From contig DASRJE010000224.1 of NCBI GenBank assembly GCA_035649635.1, positions 48,791-112,790 on the forward strand: DNA of 64,000 nt. The letters run 5' to 3'. Both the position numbers and the translations under genes were made by a program. This document shows, piece after piece, positions 56,105 to 63,999 of this stretch. Positions within the stretch are counted from its first letter, which is position 1; each line of letters opens with the position of its first letter. This DNA is from Gp6-AA40 sp035649635 (lineage in GTDB: Bacteria > Acidobacteriota > Vicinamibacteria > Vicinamibacterales > UBA2999). The notes under the pieces are model-generated. The model did not search any database, was not told where the DNA came from, and saw only the letters and a list, made by a program, of their open reading frames with translations.

Positions 56105-57250
56105 TCAGTTGGCTTTCGCGACCGGTGCTGCTGGTTTCGCAAACTTTGCCGCGTCGATGTTGACGTTCGGCTGGACGTCGCTGAGCTCCACGATGTCACG
56201 CCCGTCCAGCCAGGTGTCCGTCCATTTGAACGGCATCTTGACCCCGGCCACCTCGCGATAGTCTGAGTAGTCGGTCTGCCTGGAGATACGACCGACCGGC
56301 GAGTCGTTGTAGCGGACGTGGCGCACGAGCAGGCCGGACTCGGCATCGAAATACAGCGTCGCCGTCCCTCCTCGAGCCGTCGTCCCCTGCACCACCTGCA
56401 CGTCACGATCGCCGATCACCGTGGCAAGCCCCACCCGCCAATTCGTGAGCGCTTTCTTGATGCCGGCAGGGAGTGCCAAATCTGCCTCCAGCTTGAGGCC
56501 GTCGACTTCCTGCGGGCTCAACGGGAGCACTGCAACCGGCCTGAGCGGCGCCGCAATCCAGGCGGAGGTGCCGTCGTAGGTGGTCGTGCTGTCGCCGGAG
56601 GAGGTTCGGATAATCGTCGTGCGCTGCCCGGCGCGAGAGTAGATCTCCAGCGGACGTGGTTCGTTCTCCGGGCCGTAGCCCGCGCTCGTTCCCTTGGCCA
56701 CATAACTCCTGAGGGCGGCAATCCGCTGCGCCCCGCCAATGGCCTGGATGTATTTGTCCAGAATCTCGTCGGCCTTCGGTGCATTCGGCGCTTGTTCGAA
56801 GATGGCGTTCGCATCCATGGGCACACTGCCGTAGAGATCGGCCAGATCAGCCGTTGCCCGTGGACGCGCGCTGCCGCGATGGCAGGTGTAGCACGTGACG
56901 ACCTGGCGCCCGCGGAAATGTTGCTTGTTAATGGTCTGCATCATCGTGATCATCACGCGTGCCATCTGCTTGCGGGGGCTGTCGCTCGCGTAGACCGACC
57001 AATCGGCATCACCTGCCGCGTGACAGTCCTCGCAGGACATCCCAAGCGCGGCGGAAAAGATCCCCATCGTGCCCATGAACTCGTTCACGGGAATGCCCTT
57101 GAGCACCTGCACGTTCTTGAAGACCGTCTCGGCCATGGGCGGCACGGCGGGGGCAGACCCGGTCTGACCGCTCGTGATCGCGACGGCCGAGACCCACACC
57201 ACGACCAAGGCGGCAACGGCAACTATCGATTTCTTCGACCTCTGTGTCAT
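56105..57250 (-). CDS. Reaction-centre-type dihaem cytochrome c with a LolA-like C-terminus
   Basis: A 381-aa protein with an N-terminal signal anchor (SIVAVAALVVVWVSAVAITS). Residues about 35-135 match the photosynthetic-reaction-centre cytochrome c subunit-like family in acidobacteria: FKNVQVLKGIPVNEFMGTMG, then GMSCEDCHAAGD and VVTCYTCHRGSARP, two c-type haem sites. There is no photosynthetic gene around. Residues about 170-375 are LolA/outer-membrane-lipoprotein-carrier-like (TLYFDAESGLLVRHVRYNDS, YREVAGVKMPFKWTDTWLDG). The protein probably carries electrons in the periplasm and may bind a hydrophobic ligand. Transcription likely starts at the promoter at 57259-57287. Confidence 0.83.
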   Translation of the reverse strand: MTQRSKKSIVAVAALVVVWVSAVAITSGQTGSAPAVPPMAETVFKNVQVLKGIPVNEFMGTMGIFSAALGMSCEDCHAAGDADWSVYASDSPRKQMARVMITMMQTINKQHFRGRQVVTCYTCHRGSARPRATADLADLYGSVPMDANAIFEQAPNAPKADEILDKYIQAIGGAQRIAALRSYVAKGTSAGYGPENEPRPLEIYSRAGQRTTIIRTSSGDSTTTYDGTSAWIAAPLRPVAVLPLSPQEVDGLKLEADLALPAGIKKALTNWRVGLATVIGDRDVQVVQGTTARGGTATLYFDAESGLLVRHVRYNDSPVGRISRQTDYSDYREVAGVKMPFKWTDTWLDGRDIVELSDVQPNVNIDAAKFAKPAAPVAKAN

Positions 57251-57258
57251 AACCGCCG

Positions 57259-57287
57259 ACTATACCTATCCGCTGCGACTCCGGCAA
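57259..57287 (-). promoter_or_regulatory. Promoter TTGCCG-N17-TATAGT for the dihaem cytochrome gene
   Basis: On the minus strand TTGCCG (57287-57282) and TATAGT (57264-57259) are exactly 17 bases apart. The ATG at 57250 is only 8 bases after the -10 and has no Shine-Dalgarno, so the transcript would be leaderless or nearly so. Confidence 0.6.
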
Positions 57288-57607
57288 TGCGAACCAGTCA
57301 AAGGGCTTTGCCTACCGTCCCTAGCAAAGCCGTTGACTGGTCGGCAGTGTCTTTTTGGCGCGCTTCGCGCGCCGGGACCGTCTGCGAATCACTGAAGTAA
57401 AAATCCGCACAACAAGCCGCATAGCGGTCCACTTCAGAGATCTGCCACTACGGATTTGACAGACTGGCGCGCCAGTGACAAATTCTCCGGGTTCCGCGGC
57501 GTGCCGCGTCGCTAGACGCCTTGACCGCCCAAACGCTTGATCTTGAGTCAAGCTTCCCCGGGCAAGGCGTCTACGCCCGCGCGGAACGCGGGCAGGAGAC
57601 ACTGTGA

Positions 57608-57693
57608 CTAGCGAGGTAGAGTCACATACGCGAGCGTTGGTCGGGCTGAAGCCGGACATTACGCATGCTCGCGGTGTGAGCGCACCTCGCTAG
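57608..57693. repeat. Long nested inverted repeat upstream of the FG-GAP gene
   Basis: CTAGCGAGGT (57608-57617) pairs with ACCTCGCTAG (57684-57693). Inside it TCACA pairs with TGTGA, CGCGAGC with GCTCGCG, and the centre holds the TCGGGCTGAAGCCGGACATTACG hairpin. The right edge lies about 13 bases before the ATG and overlaps the translation-start region, so folding could affect expression. It may be a small mobile element with the older repeat inside. Confidence 0.65.
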
Positions 57694-57706
57694 GTCTGGA
57701 GGCGTG

Positions 57707-59326
57707 ATGTCCGTCAAGTTACGTGCTGGTGTAGGCGTGGGATTCGTGTTGATCGCCGGGGTGGTGTTGTCAGCGGGAAGACAGGCGCCACCGCCCTCCG
57801 GCCCGGTTAGCACCGCTCAGCTGAAGCAAATTGCCTACCTGAAGGCATCGAATGCGGAGGCGGACGACCATTTCGGGTGCGGCGGCGTCCTCGATGGCCA
57901 CTCCGGGTGGGGTGTCGCGATCAGCGCTGACGGGAACACTCTCGCCGTCGGTGCGCCGCACGAGAACGGCGGCGCCAAGGGAATCAACGGCGATCAGAAA
58001 GACAACTCCGTGTACGGCGCGGGGGCCGTTTACGTCTTCGCGCGGAGCGGTTCAGGCTGGGCCCAGCAGGCCTACGTGAAGCCGTCCAATCCGCAGATGG
58101 GCGCCGAGTTCGGCCACGTCGTCGTTCTCAGCGCCGACGGCAACACGCTGGCGGTGTCGGCCTTCGGCGAATCGAGCAAAGCGACCGGCATCAACGGCAA
58201 TCAGGAAGATCACTCCATCCCGCAGGCGGGAGCTGCCTACGTATTCACCCGCACCGGAACGAGGTGGACGCAACAGGCGTACGTCAAGGCCTCGAACACC
58301 GGCGAAGCGGGCGCCACGCCTGACAGCTTTGGCGACGGCGATCAGTTCGGCGTGTCGCTTGCGCTGAGTGATGACGGCCGAACGCTGGCGGTGGGAGCGA
58401 TTACCGAGGACAGCAACGCGTCCGGCATCAACGGCAACCAGGCCGACAACTCCGCGATGTCGTCAGGCGCCGTTTACGTGTTCACGCTGGCTGGCACGAC
58501 CTGGTCTCAGCAGGCCTACATCAAGGCCGGCAATCCCGACCCCGGTGACCTGTTCGGCTACGCCGTCTCACTCAGCGCGGATGGCAACACGCTTGGTGTT
58601 GGCAGCTATGACGAAGGGGGCTCATCGCGCGGCATCAACGGTCCGCCCGACAACATGCGACGCGGCTCCGGGGCCGTTTATGTGTTCACCCGCGCAGGAG
58701 CGACGTGGAGTCAACAGGCTTACATCCACGCCTCCAACGCGGAGGCTGGCGACTCGCTCGGCGTCAATGTCGTCCTCAGCGACGACGGGAACACGCTGCT
58801 TGCCAGTTCACTGGATGAGGACTGCAAGGCAACAGGCGTGAACCCGCCGGGGTGCGACAACGATCGCGCGGACGACATCTCGACCGGAGCCGCATACGTC
58901 TTCGTGCGCAGCGGCACGACGTGGACACAGCAGGCCTACCTGAAGTCGTCCAACACTGGTCCCAACGATTGGTTCGGATCGCGCGCCGCGTTGAGTGGTG
59001 ATGGCAACACCGCGGCGCTCGGGGCATCGCTCGAAGACAGTTCCGGCAAGGGGATCAACGGCAAGCAGGACGACGACGCGGCGCCGGAGTCAGGAGCAGT
59101 CTACTTTTTCACTCGCACGGGGACCACGTGGAGCCAGCAGTACTACGTGAAGAGCTCGAACGCCGAGCCCTACGACGAGTTCGGCGGCTCGGTCGCGCTC
59201 AGCCGCGACGGCCGCACCATGGTCGCGTCGGCGCACGCCGAAGACGGTGGGTCAAAGGGCGTGGGTGGTAATCAGGCGGACAACTCGATCATGGAATCGG
59301 GTGCCGTCTACGTTTTCGGCAATTGA
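57707..59326 (+). CDS. Exported FG-GAP/integrin-like beta-propeller protein
   Basis: The ATG at 57707 is chosen because GGAGG sits 5 bases upstream; the GTG at 57704 is too close. The product is 539 aa with a signal peptide (LRAGVGVGFVLIAGVVLSAG). About seven repeats follow, each with an FG(V/H)-type strand, LSADGNTLAVGA(Y/F) and SGAVYVF(T/A)R units, as in FG-GAP propellers. Each blade also carries a KASN.GE.. loop. Such propellers bind ligands or cations at the surface; no catalytic residue is seen. It stands alone behind the hairpin-rich spacer. Confidence 0.85.
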   Translation: MSVKLRAGVGVGFVLIAGVVLSAGRQAPPPSGPVSTAQLKQIAYLKASNAEADDHFGCGGVLDGHSGWGVAISADGNTLAVGAPHENGGAKGINGDQKDNSVYGAGAVYVFARSGSGWAQQAYVKPSNPQMGAEFGHVVVLSADGNTLAVSAFGESSKATGINGNQEDHSIPQAGAAYVFTRTGTRWTQQAYVKASNTGEAGATPDSFGDGDQFGVSLALSDDGRTLAVGAITEDSNASGINGNQADNSAMSSGAVYVFTLAGTTWSQQAYIKAGNPDPGDLFGYAVSLSADGNTLGVGSYDEGGSSRGINGPPDNMRRGSGAVYVFTRAGATWSQQAYIHASNAEAGDSLGVNVVLSDDGNTLLASSLDEDCKATGVNPPGCDNDRADDISTGAAYVFVRSGTTWTQQAYLKSSNTGPNDWFGSRAALSGDGNTAALGASLEDSSGKGINGKQDDDAAPESGAVYFFTRTGTTWSQQYYVKSSNAEPYDEFGGSVALSRDGRTMVASAHAEDGGSKGVGGNQADNSIMESGAVYVFGN

Positions 59327-59330
59327 ATTC

Positions 59331-59418
59331 AACTCCCAACTCCCAACGCCCAACTCCCAAGCAAACGCTCGAGCGGGCCTTTGGGAGTTGGGAATTGGGA
59401 ATTGGGAATTGGGAGTTC
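59331..59418. repeat. 7-bp-period inverted repeat, best copy
   Basis: The left arm has AACTCCCAACTCCCAACGCC and the right arm TTGGGAGTTGGGAATTGGGA and more of the same, with a CTCGAG-containing loop. The arms are opposed, and the G-rich strand has GGG runs every seven bases. It lies between convergent genes and could act as a bidirectional terminator or form G-rich structure. Confidence 0.75.
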
Positions 59419-59422
59419 CCGC

Positions 59423-59824
59423 TTACTGGTCGCGCAGAAGCGGGATACCCGTTGATGGCGCCGGCCGCGCCTGTACGAACGCGTAGATGTTCGCCAAGTC
59501 GGTGTCCGACACCACCTTTGCCGTGTACGGCGGCATCTGACCAGTGGGCCGCCGGACGTACTGGCTGAACGCGGTGAATGCGATCGGCTTCGGCCCGAGG
59601 CGTGGCCCAGTCGCACTCGATCCCTGTGCTTCGCGGCCATGGCACTGGTAACACCCGTAGCTCGCGAACAGCTTCTTGCCTTCGTCGGCGTTTCCCGAGG
59701 GCGTAGCTGCGAGCTGCGGTGAAGGCGTCTGGACCTGCGCAGTCGCTACAGGCGCGAGGGGCGCGAGCATCAGCGTCAACGCCCAACCTCCAACTCCCAA
59801 CGCCCGACAGACTCGTTGGTTCAC
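59423..59824 (-). CDS. Exported small c-type cytochrome
   Basis: A 133-aa protein with a GTG start after AGGAG. The signal peptide is MNQRVCRALGVGGWALTLML and onwards. The class I haem motif is YGCYQCHG (Cys, Cys, His) near residue 57, then GPRLGPKPIAFTAFSQYVRR and ADIYAFVQARPAP with the axial Met in TGQMPPYTAKVVSD. The signal peptide coding stretch (ALGVGGWALT) is written in the 7-bp-period repeat (TTGGGAGTTGGAGGTTGGGC). It follows the ThDP-enzyme gene by 13 bases and is probably its electron acceptor or downstream partner. Confidence 0.85.
   Translation of the reverse strand: MNQRVCRALGVGGWALTLMLAPLAPVATAQVQTPSPQLAATPSGNADEGKKLFASYGCYQCHGREAQGSSATGPRLGPKPIAFTAFSQYVRRPTGQMPPYTAKVVSDTDLANIYAFVQARPAPSTGIPLLRDQ
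59776..59810. repeat. 7-bp-period repeat inside the cytochrome signal-peptide code
   Basis: On the plus strand CAACGCCCAACCTCCAACTC and CCAACGCCCGAC show the same seven-base unit as 59331-59418. It lies within codons of the small cytochrome, about residues 6-17. Confidence 0.6.
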
Positions 59825-59837
59825 AGGCTCTCCTTTC

Positions 59838-61760
59838 CTACCTCGGTTGCGTCACCACATCGATCAGCGACGGCTCACCGCGCTTGACGACCTCGAGCGC
59901 GCGTGCGATCGCCGGTGCGAGATCGCTCGGGTTGGTGATCGGTCCCTGCGCATGGACGCCCATGCCCTGCGCGATCTTCGCGAAGTCGACATTCGGATCG
60001 TCGATCGTCGTGCCGATGTGCGCGCGTGTGACACCGCGATTGTGGCGATTGGCCATGCGCTGCAGGTGCATGACCTCCTGGTGATAGGCGCGGTTGTTGT
60101 GCATCACGGCCAGGAGCGGAATGCGATGGTGCGCCGCCGTCCACCAGACACCGGGCGCATAGAGGAAGTCACCATCGCCCTGGATCGTGACCGACAGCCG
60201 CCCGTGCTTCTTGTTGGCGAGTGCCGCGCCAATTGCGGCGGGCGCACCGTAGCCAACGCCGGCTCCGCCCGAGCCGCCAAGCGATTGGTAATGCTTCTCG
60301 AAGTTCCACAGCTGCGCCGTCCAATCGCTCATGATGCCGCTCTCGGCCACCAGCGACCAATCCTCCTTCTTGATCTGAGCCCACAGCTCCATCGTCATGC
60401 GAGCGGTGCTGATCGGGCTCGCATCCCACGCATACGCCGCCTCGGCGCGTGCGCGCTCGAGCGCACGCCCGTGCGCTTCGGCAAGCCGGCGCCGGCGCGT
60501 CTCGAACGCCGTGCGTCTGTCGGCCGTGATCAGACGCTGGCACGCTTCCGTCAACGCCGGCAACGTCGCTTCGGCATCGGCGGCCATTGCCACGTCGACC
60601 TCGGGATACCGTTGGAAGTCCTGGTAGTTCCCTTTCGTCGCCAGATCGAGGGCCGTGATGCTGATCAGTTTCGTGCCGGGCTTGGCGATCGTCCTCGACG
60701 TGCGTGTCAGCCCGTCGCGAACGGCGCTGACCGTCCCCCAGAAGTCGGTCAGCTCCAGGCCCAGGACGACGTCCGCCTCGGCGACGAGCTGCCGCGCAGC
60801 GCTGCTCTGATTGAGCGGGTGACGCGAGGGGAAGTTCATGCGCCCGCCTTGATCGACGACCGGCGCCTGCAGCGTTTCGGCTAACTCAATCAGACGCTGC
60901 CCCCCCGCCGGCGTGCGCGCAGCGCGGTCAGCGACGATCACCGGGTTCTGGGCGTTGACCAGCAGGCGCGCGGCTTCGGCCACGGCGCCCGAATCGCCCT
61001 GGGGCGGCGTCGCACGAGTGAGCTTCGGGATGCGCAGTCGCGACGCCACTTCCGGCGAGATCGGATCCTCCTGCAGTCCCCCATCGAGCACCATGAGCAC
61101 CGGCATCATCGGCGGCGTCATCGCGATCTTGTAGGCACGCACGGCGGACTCTGCAAAGTGCGGCAGGGAAATCGGCAGATCGTCCCACTTGATGAAGTCG
61201 CGGATCATCACTGCCGCGTCCTGGACGCTGTGCGACCATTCCACGCCGGGTCTCCTCAACGTCGCATCGAGTGAGTTGCCGGCCATGATGTACACCGGCA
61301 CGCGGTCGCAATAGGCGTTGTAGATGGCCATCGCCGCGTGCTGCAGGCCGACCGTGCCGTGACAGAGAACGGCCATCGGCTTGCCCTCGACCTTGAAGTA
61401 CCCGTGCGCCATCGCCACCGAGGACTCTTCGTGACAGCACGTGATGAATTCGGGTGACTTGTTGTTGCCGTAGTTGATGATCGACTCGTGAATACCCCGG
61501 AAGCTCGAGCCGGGATTCGATGCCACGTACTCGAAATCGAGTGTCTTGATGACATCGACCATGAAGTCGCCACCGGGTCGGTCGGTCGTAATGACTTCCC
61601 CACCGTCCGAGGGATCGACTTCGCGCGGTGCAATGGGGGCGGACGCCTGGGTTGCAGCTGGCGTCTGTCGAGGTTCATCTGCCGCCGCACCGCTGGGGAC
61701 GAGCGCGGCCGCCGCCCCGGTCACCGCGGCGCTCTTGAGAAAATCACGACGGTTTGTCAT
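59838..61760 (-). CDS. Tat-exported ThDP-dependent enzyme (acetolactate-synthase/decarboxylase-like)
   Basis: The ATG at 61760 overlaps the DoxX gene stop (ATGA) and opens a Tat signal: MTNRRDFLKSAAVTGAAAAL. The 640-aa product has the three-domain layout of ThDP enzymes. The N-terminal PYR domain has the catalytic Glu in FITCCHEESSVAMAHGYFKV. The middle domain has LVNAQNPVIVADRAARTPAG. The C-terminal PP domain has TIQGDGDFLYAPGVWWTAAH and ends its cofactor motif with LLAVMHNNRAYH. The Asp and Asn ThDP ligands are present. It is like pyruvate oxidase, benzoylformate decarboxylase and acetolactate synthase. Tat export suggests it folds with cofactor inside and works in the periplasm, which is unusual for the family. 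Confidence 0.82.
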   Translation of the reverse strand: MTNRRDFLKSAAVTGAAAALVPSGAAADEPRQTPAATQASAPIAPREVDPSDGGEVITTDRPGGDFMVDVIKTLDFEYVASNPGSSFRGIHESIINYGNNKSPEFITCCHEESSVAMAHGYFKVEGKPMAVLCHGTVGLQHAAMAIYNAYCDRVPVYIMAGNSLDATLRRPGVEWSHSVQDAAVMIRDFIKWDDLPISLPHFAESAVRAYKIAMTPPMMPVLMVLDGGLQEDPISPEVASRLRIPKLTRATPPQGDSGAVAEAARLLVNAQNPVIVADRAARTPAGGQRLIELAETLQAPVVDQGGRMNFPSRHPLNQSSAARQLVAEADVVLGLELTDFWGTVSAVRDGLTRTSRTIAKPGTKLISITALDLATKGNYQDFQRYPEVDVAMAADAEATLPALTEACQRLITADRRTAFETRRRRLAEAHGRALERARAEAAYAWDASPISTARMTMELWAQIKKEDWSLVAESGIMSDWTAQLWNFEKHYQSLGGSGGAGVGYGAPAAIGAALANKKHGRLSVTIQGDGDFLYAPGVWWTAAHHRIPLLAVMHNNRAYHQEVMHLQRMANRHNRGVTRAHIGTTIDDPNVDFAKIAQGMGVHAQGPITNPSDLAPAIARALEVVKRGEPSLIDVVTQPR

Positions 61761-62518
61761 CGCTTCCCTCGCCATGCATCGACACTCCAGGCGCCAGGTC
61801 CGGCCGCCCAGAAAAACAAGAACAGGAAACAGAACAGAATTGACGCTTCCATGCCCGCTTGCTCGAAACTGGGCCAGAAACCACGCGGAGCCCACGTCCT
61901 GAAATACGCCACCGCCATTTCACCGGAGAGCACAAACGCCACTGGCCGCGTAGACAGCCCGAGTCCGAAGAGCGATCCTCCGACGATCTCGAGGTAACCG
62001 GCAAGGCCGCGAAGGCTCATGATGTCGCGATCGATGCGTCCACCGCCGACGCCGAAGATCTTTTCCAGTCCGTGCATCAGGAACAGGCCGGCAGCAGCGA
62101 TCCGCAGGATGCCGAGCGCGATCGGCGCCCATCTCTGGTCAACCGCTGACGCGCCGCGCAACCGATCGATGCTCCACGGGCCACCGCCGGCGGCAGACAA
62201 GTAAAGAAAGAAGAAGGCGTTCAGCAGGATGGGATCGCCGCCGTTGCGATGGGTGAACAGTCCGCGCTGGAGCGGCCCGAGAAAGAAGAGGATGAAGTAC
62301 AGCGCCGCGAGCACGAGGCTGACCTGCCTCGTGTACAACCCGACAATGATCAGTAGCCCAGCTGGAAAGACGATCAGCTCGAGCACCCCCTCGAACGACA
62401 CCCGCGGCGCATGACTGGCCTCCGGGAAGGTCAGGACCTGCTCCATCCCGTGACGCAGCACGAGGAAGCCGAAGATCATGCGGGCAACGCTCTGCAGATA
62501 GGGCGCAAGTCGTTCCAC
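61757..62518 (-). CDS. DoxX-type membrane protein with an internal duplication
   Basis: A 253-aa protein, about twice the usual DoxX length. Two four-helix halves show parallel motifs: MIFGFLVLRHGMEQVLTFPE and IAAAGLFLMHGLEKIFGVGG; FPAGLLIIVGLYTRQVSLVL and IVGGSLFGLGLSTRPVAFVL; and AAGGGPWSIDRLRG and AAGPGAWSVDAWRG at their ends. So it is a fused or duplicated DoxX unit. DoxX/DoxD-type proteins act near quinone oxidation. It starts the operon DoxX-ThDP enzyme-cytochrome c, with overlap at the next gene, and may anchor or transfer electrons for the ThDP enzyme. Confidence 0.82.
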   Translation of the reverse strand: MERLAPYLQSVARMIFGFLVLRHGMEQVLTFPEASHAPRVSFEGVLELIVFPAGLLIIVGLYTRQVSLVLAALYFILFFLGPLQRGLFTHRNGGDPILLNAFFFLYLSAAGGGPWSIDRLRGASAVDQRWAPIALGILRIAAAGLFLMHGLEKIFGVGGGRIDRDIMSLRGLAGYLEIVGGSLFGLGLSTRPVAFVLSGEMAVAYFRTWAPRGFWPSFEQAGMEASILFCFLFLFFWAAGPGAWSVDAWRGKR

Positions 62519-62694
62519 GGAAGTCGTTCATAACCTTCATTCCCTGCCGCGGTCAACTGTGAACTTTCCTGTATCACGCTGCGGGCGCTCGCCCACGGTC
62601 GCAGGCCGCGAGGCTAAACCTGCGCCCTGCGACATGAGATTCGCTGTAACATCTCGGTCGCCGGAGCTGGTCGATTCGCCGGAGGAGGAAGTGT

Positions 62695-63999
62695 ATGCCT
62701 GGACGCCTCGCCATGTTCGTCATGGGGTTTATAGTTGCTCTCGCGGTCGTTTACCTGCCTGATAGCCGGATCGTCATTGGTCAGTCAGCGAATGCCCCGA
62801 CACGCTTCGCCGCCGTCCCGAGCGAGAAAGGCGGCCAGGACATCTTCGGTGCCTACGACGTCGTCGCCGAATGGCCGAAGGATCTGACGACTATCAAGGG
62901 CCACGAGCAATGGACGTTCGGCGCAGGCCAGAGCGTCTTTGCCGAGAGTCCCAATCGCATCTTCGTCCTGCAACGCGGCGAACTGCCCGCCCTGGGACGG
63001 CCGAAGACGATCGCGCTCCCACAACTCGGGGTCAACCTGGCGTTTCCGATCGGGCGCCTGCCATGGCGTGACGCGACGACCGCGAGCCCGCCGGGAAACG
63101 GCGGCACCGGGCAGCCCGCCGAGGGCGGCATGGAGGCGTGGGAAAAAGGTGCCGGCGGCAGGAAGTTCGGCGTCGATGCTCGATGGGAGCACAACATCAT
63201 GATCTTCGACGGCCAGGGGAACCTGGTTGACTCGTGGAATCAGTACGACTCGATGTTACAGCGCCCGCATTTCGTGGCGATCAGTCCCTACGATCCGATG
63301 AAGCACGTCTGGATCGTCGACGACCACAAGCACGTCGTGCACAAGTTCACCAACGACGGCAAGACCAAGGTGATGACGATCGGCACCTATGGTGAGCCTG
63401 GCGCCGACGACAAGCACTTCAACCGGCCGACGTTCATGGACTGGTTCCCCGACGGCAGCTTCGTTGTCGCCGACGGCTACAACGGCACGCGCGTCGTCAA
63501 GTTCGACAAGGACGGCAAGTATCTGACCGCGTGGGGTCAGAAGGGTGAAGCGGGCAAGGAGACGAGGCCGGGCTACTTCAACAACGTCCACGGCATCGCG
63601 GTCGATCCGAAGACGCGGCGAGTCTTCGTCAACGATCGCGGCAATAAACGGGCGCAGGTCTTCGACGAGAACGGAAAGTTTCTGTCTGAGTGGTCGTTCG
63701 GACGTGATCCCGCCGACATTCACCTGTTCCACATCTTCAGCGACGGATACCTGTGGGCGGCGGATCGCGGCACGAGCAAGATGCTCAAGTACGACCTCGA
63801 TGGGAACTTCGTGTACTCATGGGGGACGTGGGGTGACTTCCCCGGCGGCATGTGGGGCGTGCACGGCTTCGCCGTCGATCAGGAGGGCAACGTCTACGTC
63901 GCCGAGGTCGATAACGGTGGCGCACAGAAGTACCGGCCGCGCAAAGGCGCCAACCCGGCGATGATGCTCGGCAAGCCGCTGCGCGTGGCGTGGAAATAG
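62695..63999 (+). CDS. Exported NHL-type six-bladed beta-propeller protein
   Basis: A 434-aa protein. GGAGGA precedes the ATG. A signal segment (LAMFVMGFIVALAVVYLPDS) is followed by a propeller with NHL-like blades: HVWIVDDHKHVVHKFTNDGK, SFVVADGYNGTRVVKFDKDG, VDPKTRRVFVNDRGNKRAQV and VYVAEVDNGGAQKYRPRKGA. The nearest relatives are peptidylglycine alpha-amidating-lyase-like propellers. The metal/substrate residues cannot be checked here. The stop lies at the window end and the gene is complete. Confidence 0.85.
   Translation: MPGRLAMFVMGFIVALAVVYLPDSRIVIGQSANAPTRFAAVPSEKGGQDIFGAYDVVAEWPKDLTTIKGHEQWTFGAGQSVFAESPNRIFVLQRGELPALGRPKTIALPQLGVNLAFPIGRLPWRDATTASPPGNGGTGQPAEGGMEAWEKGAGGRKFGVDARWEHNIMIFDGQGNLVDSWNQYDSMLQRPHFVAISPYDPMKHVWIVDDHKHVVHKFTNDGKTKVMTIGTYGEPGADDKHFNRPTFMDWFPDGSFVVADGYNGTRVVKFDKDGKYLTAWGQKGEAGKETRPGYFNNVHGIAVDPKTRRVFVNDRGNKRAQVFDENGKFLSEWSFGRDPADIHLFHIFSDGYLWAADRGTSKMLKYDLDGNFVYSWGTWGDFPGGMWGVHGFAVDQEGNVYVAEVDNGGAQKYRPRKGANPAMMLGKPLRVAWK

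Larger units (their letters stand above)
57251..57706. other. 456-bp divergent spacer dense in perfect inverted repeats
   Basis: No gene is supported. It holds the minus-strand promoter of the cytochrome gene and a series of inverted repeats: ACCAGTCAA..TTGACTGGT with GGCTTTGC..GCAAAGCC (57293-57341), GGCGCGC/GCGCGCC (57357-57373), AAATCCG/CGGATTT and ACTGGCGCGCCAGT (57463-57476). Further on are TAGACGCCTTG/CAAGGCGTCTA (57513-57573), GCCCGCG/CGCGGGC (about 57575-57593) and the nested hairpin at 57608-57693. Confidence 0.65.

Noticed and set aside
56105..57250. Evidence of phototrophy from the reaction-centre-like cytochrome
   Set aside because: Family members are widespread in non-phototrophic Acidobacteria and no photosynthesis gene is in the window.
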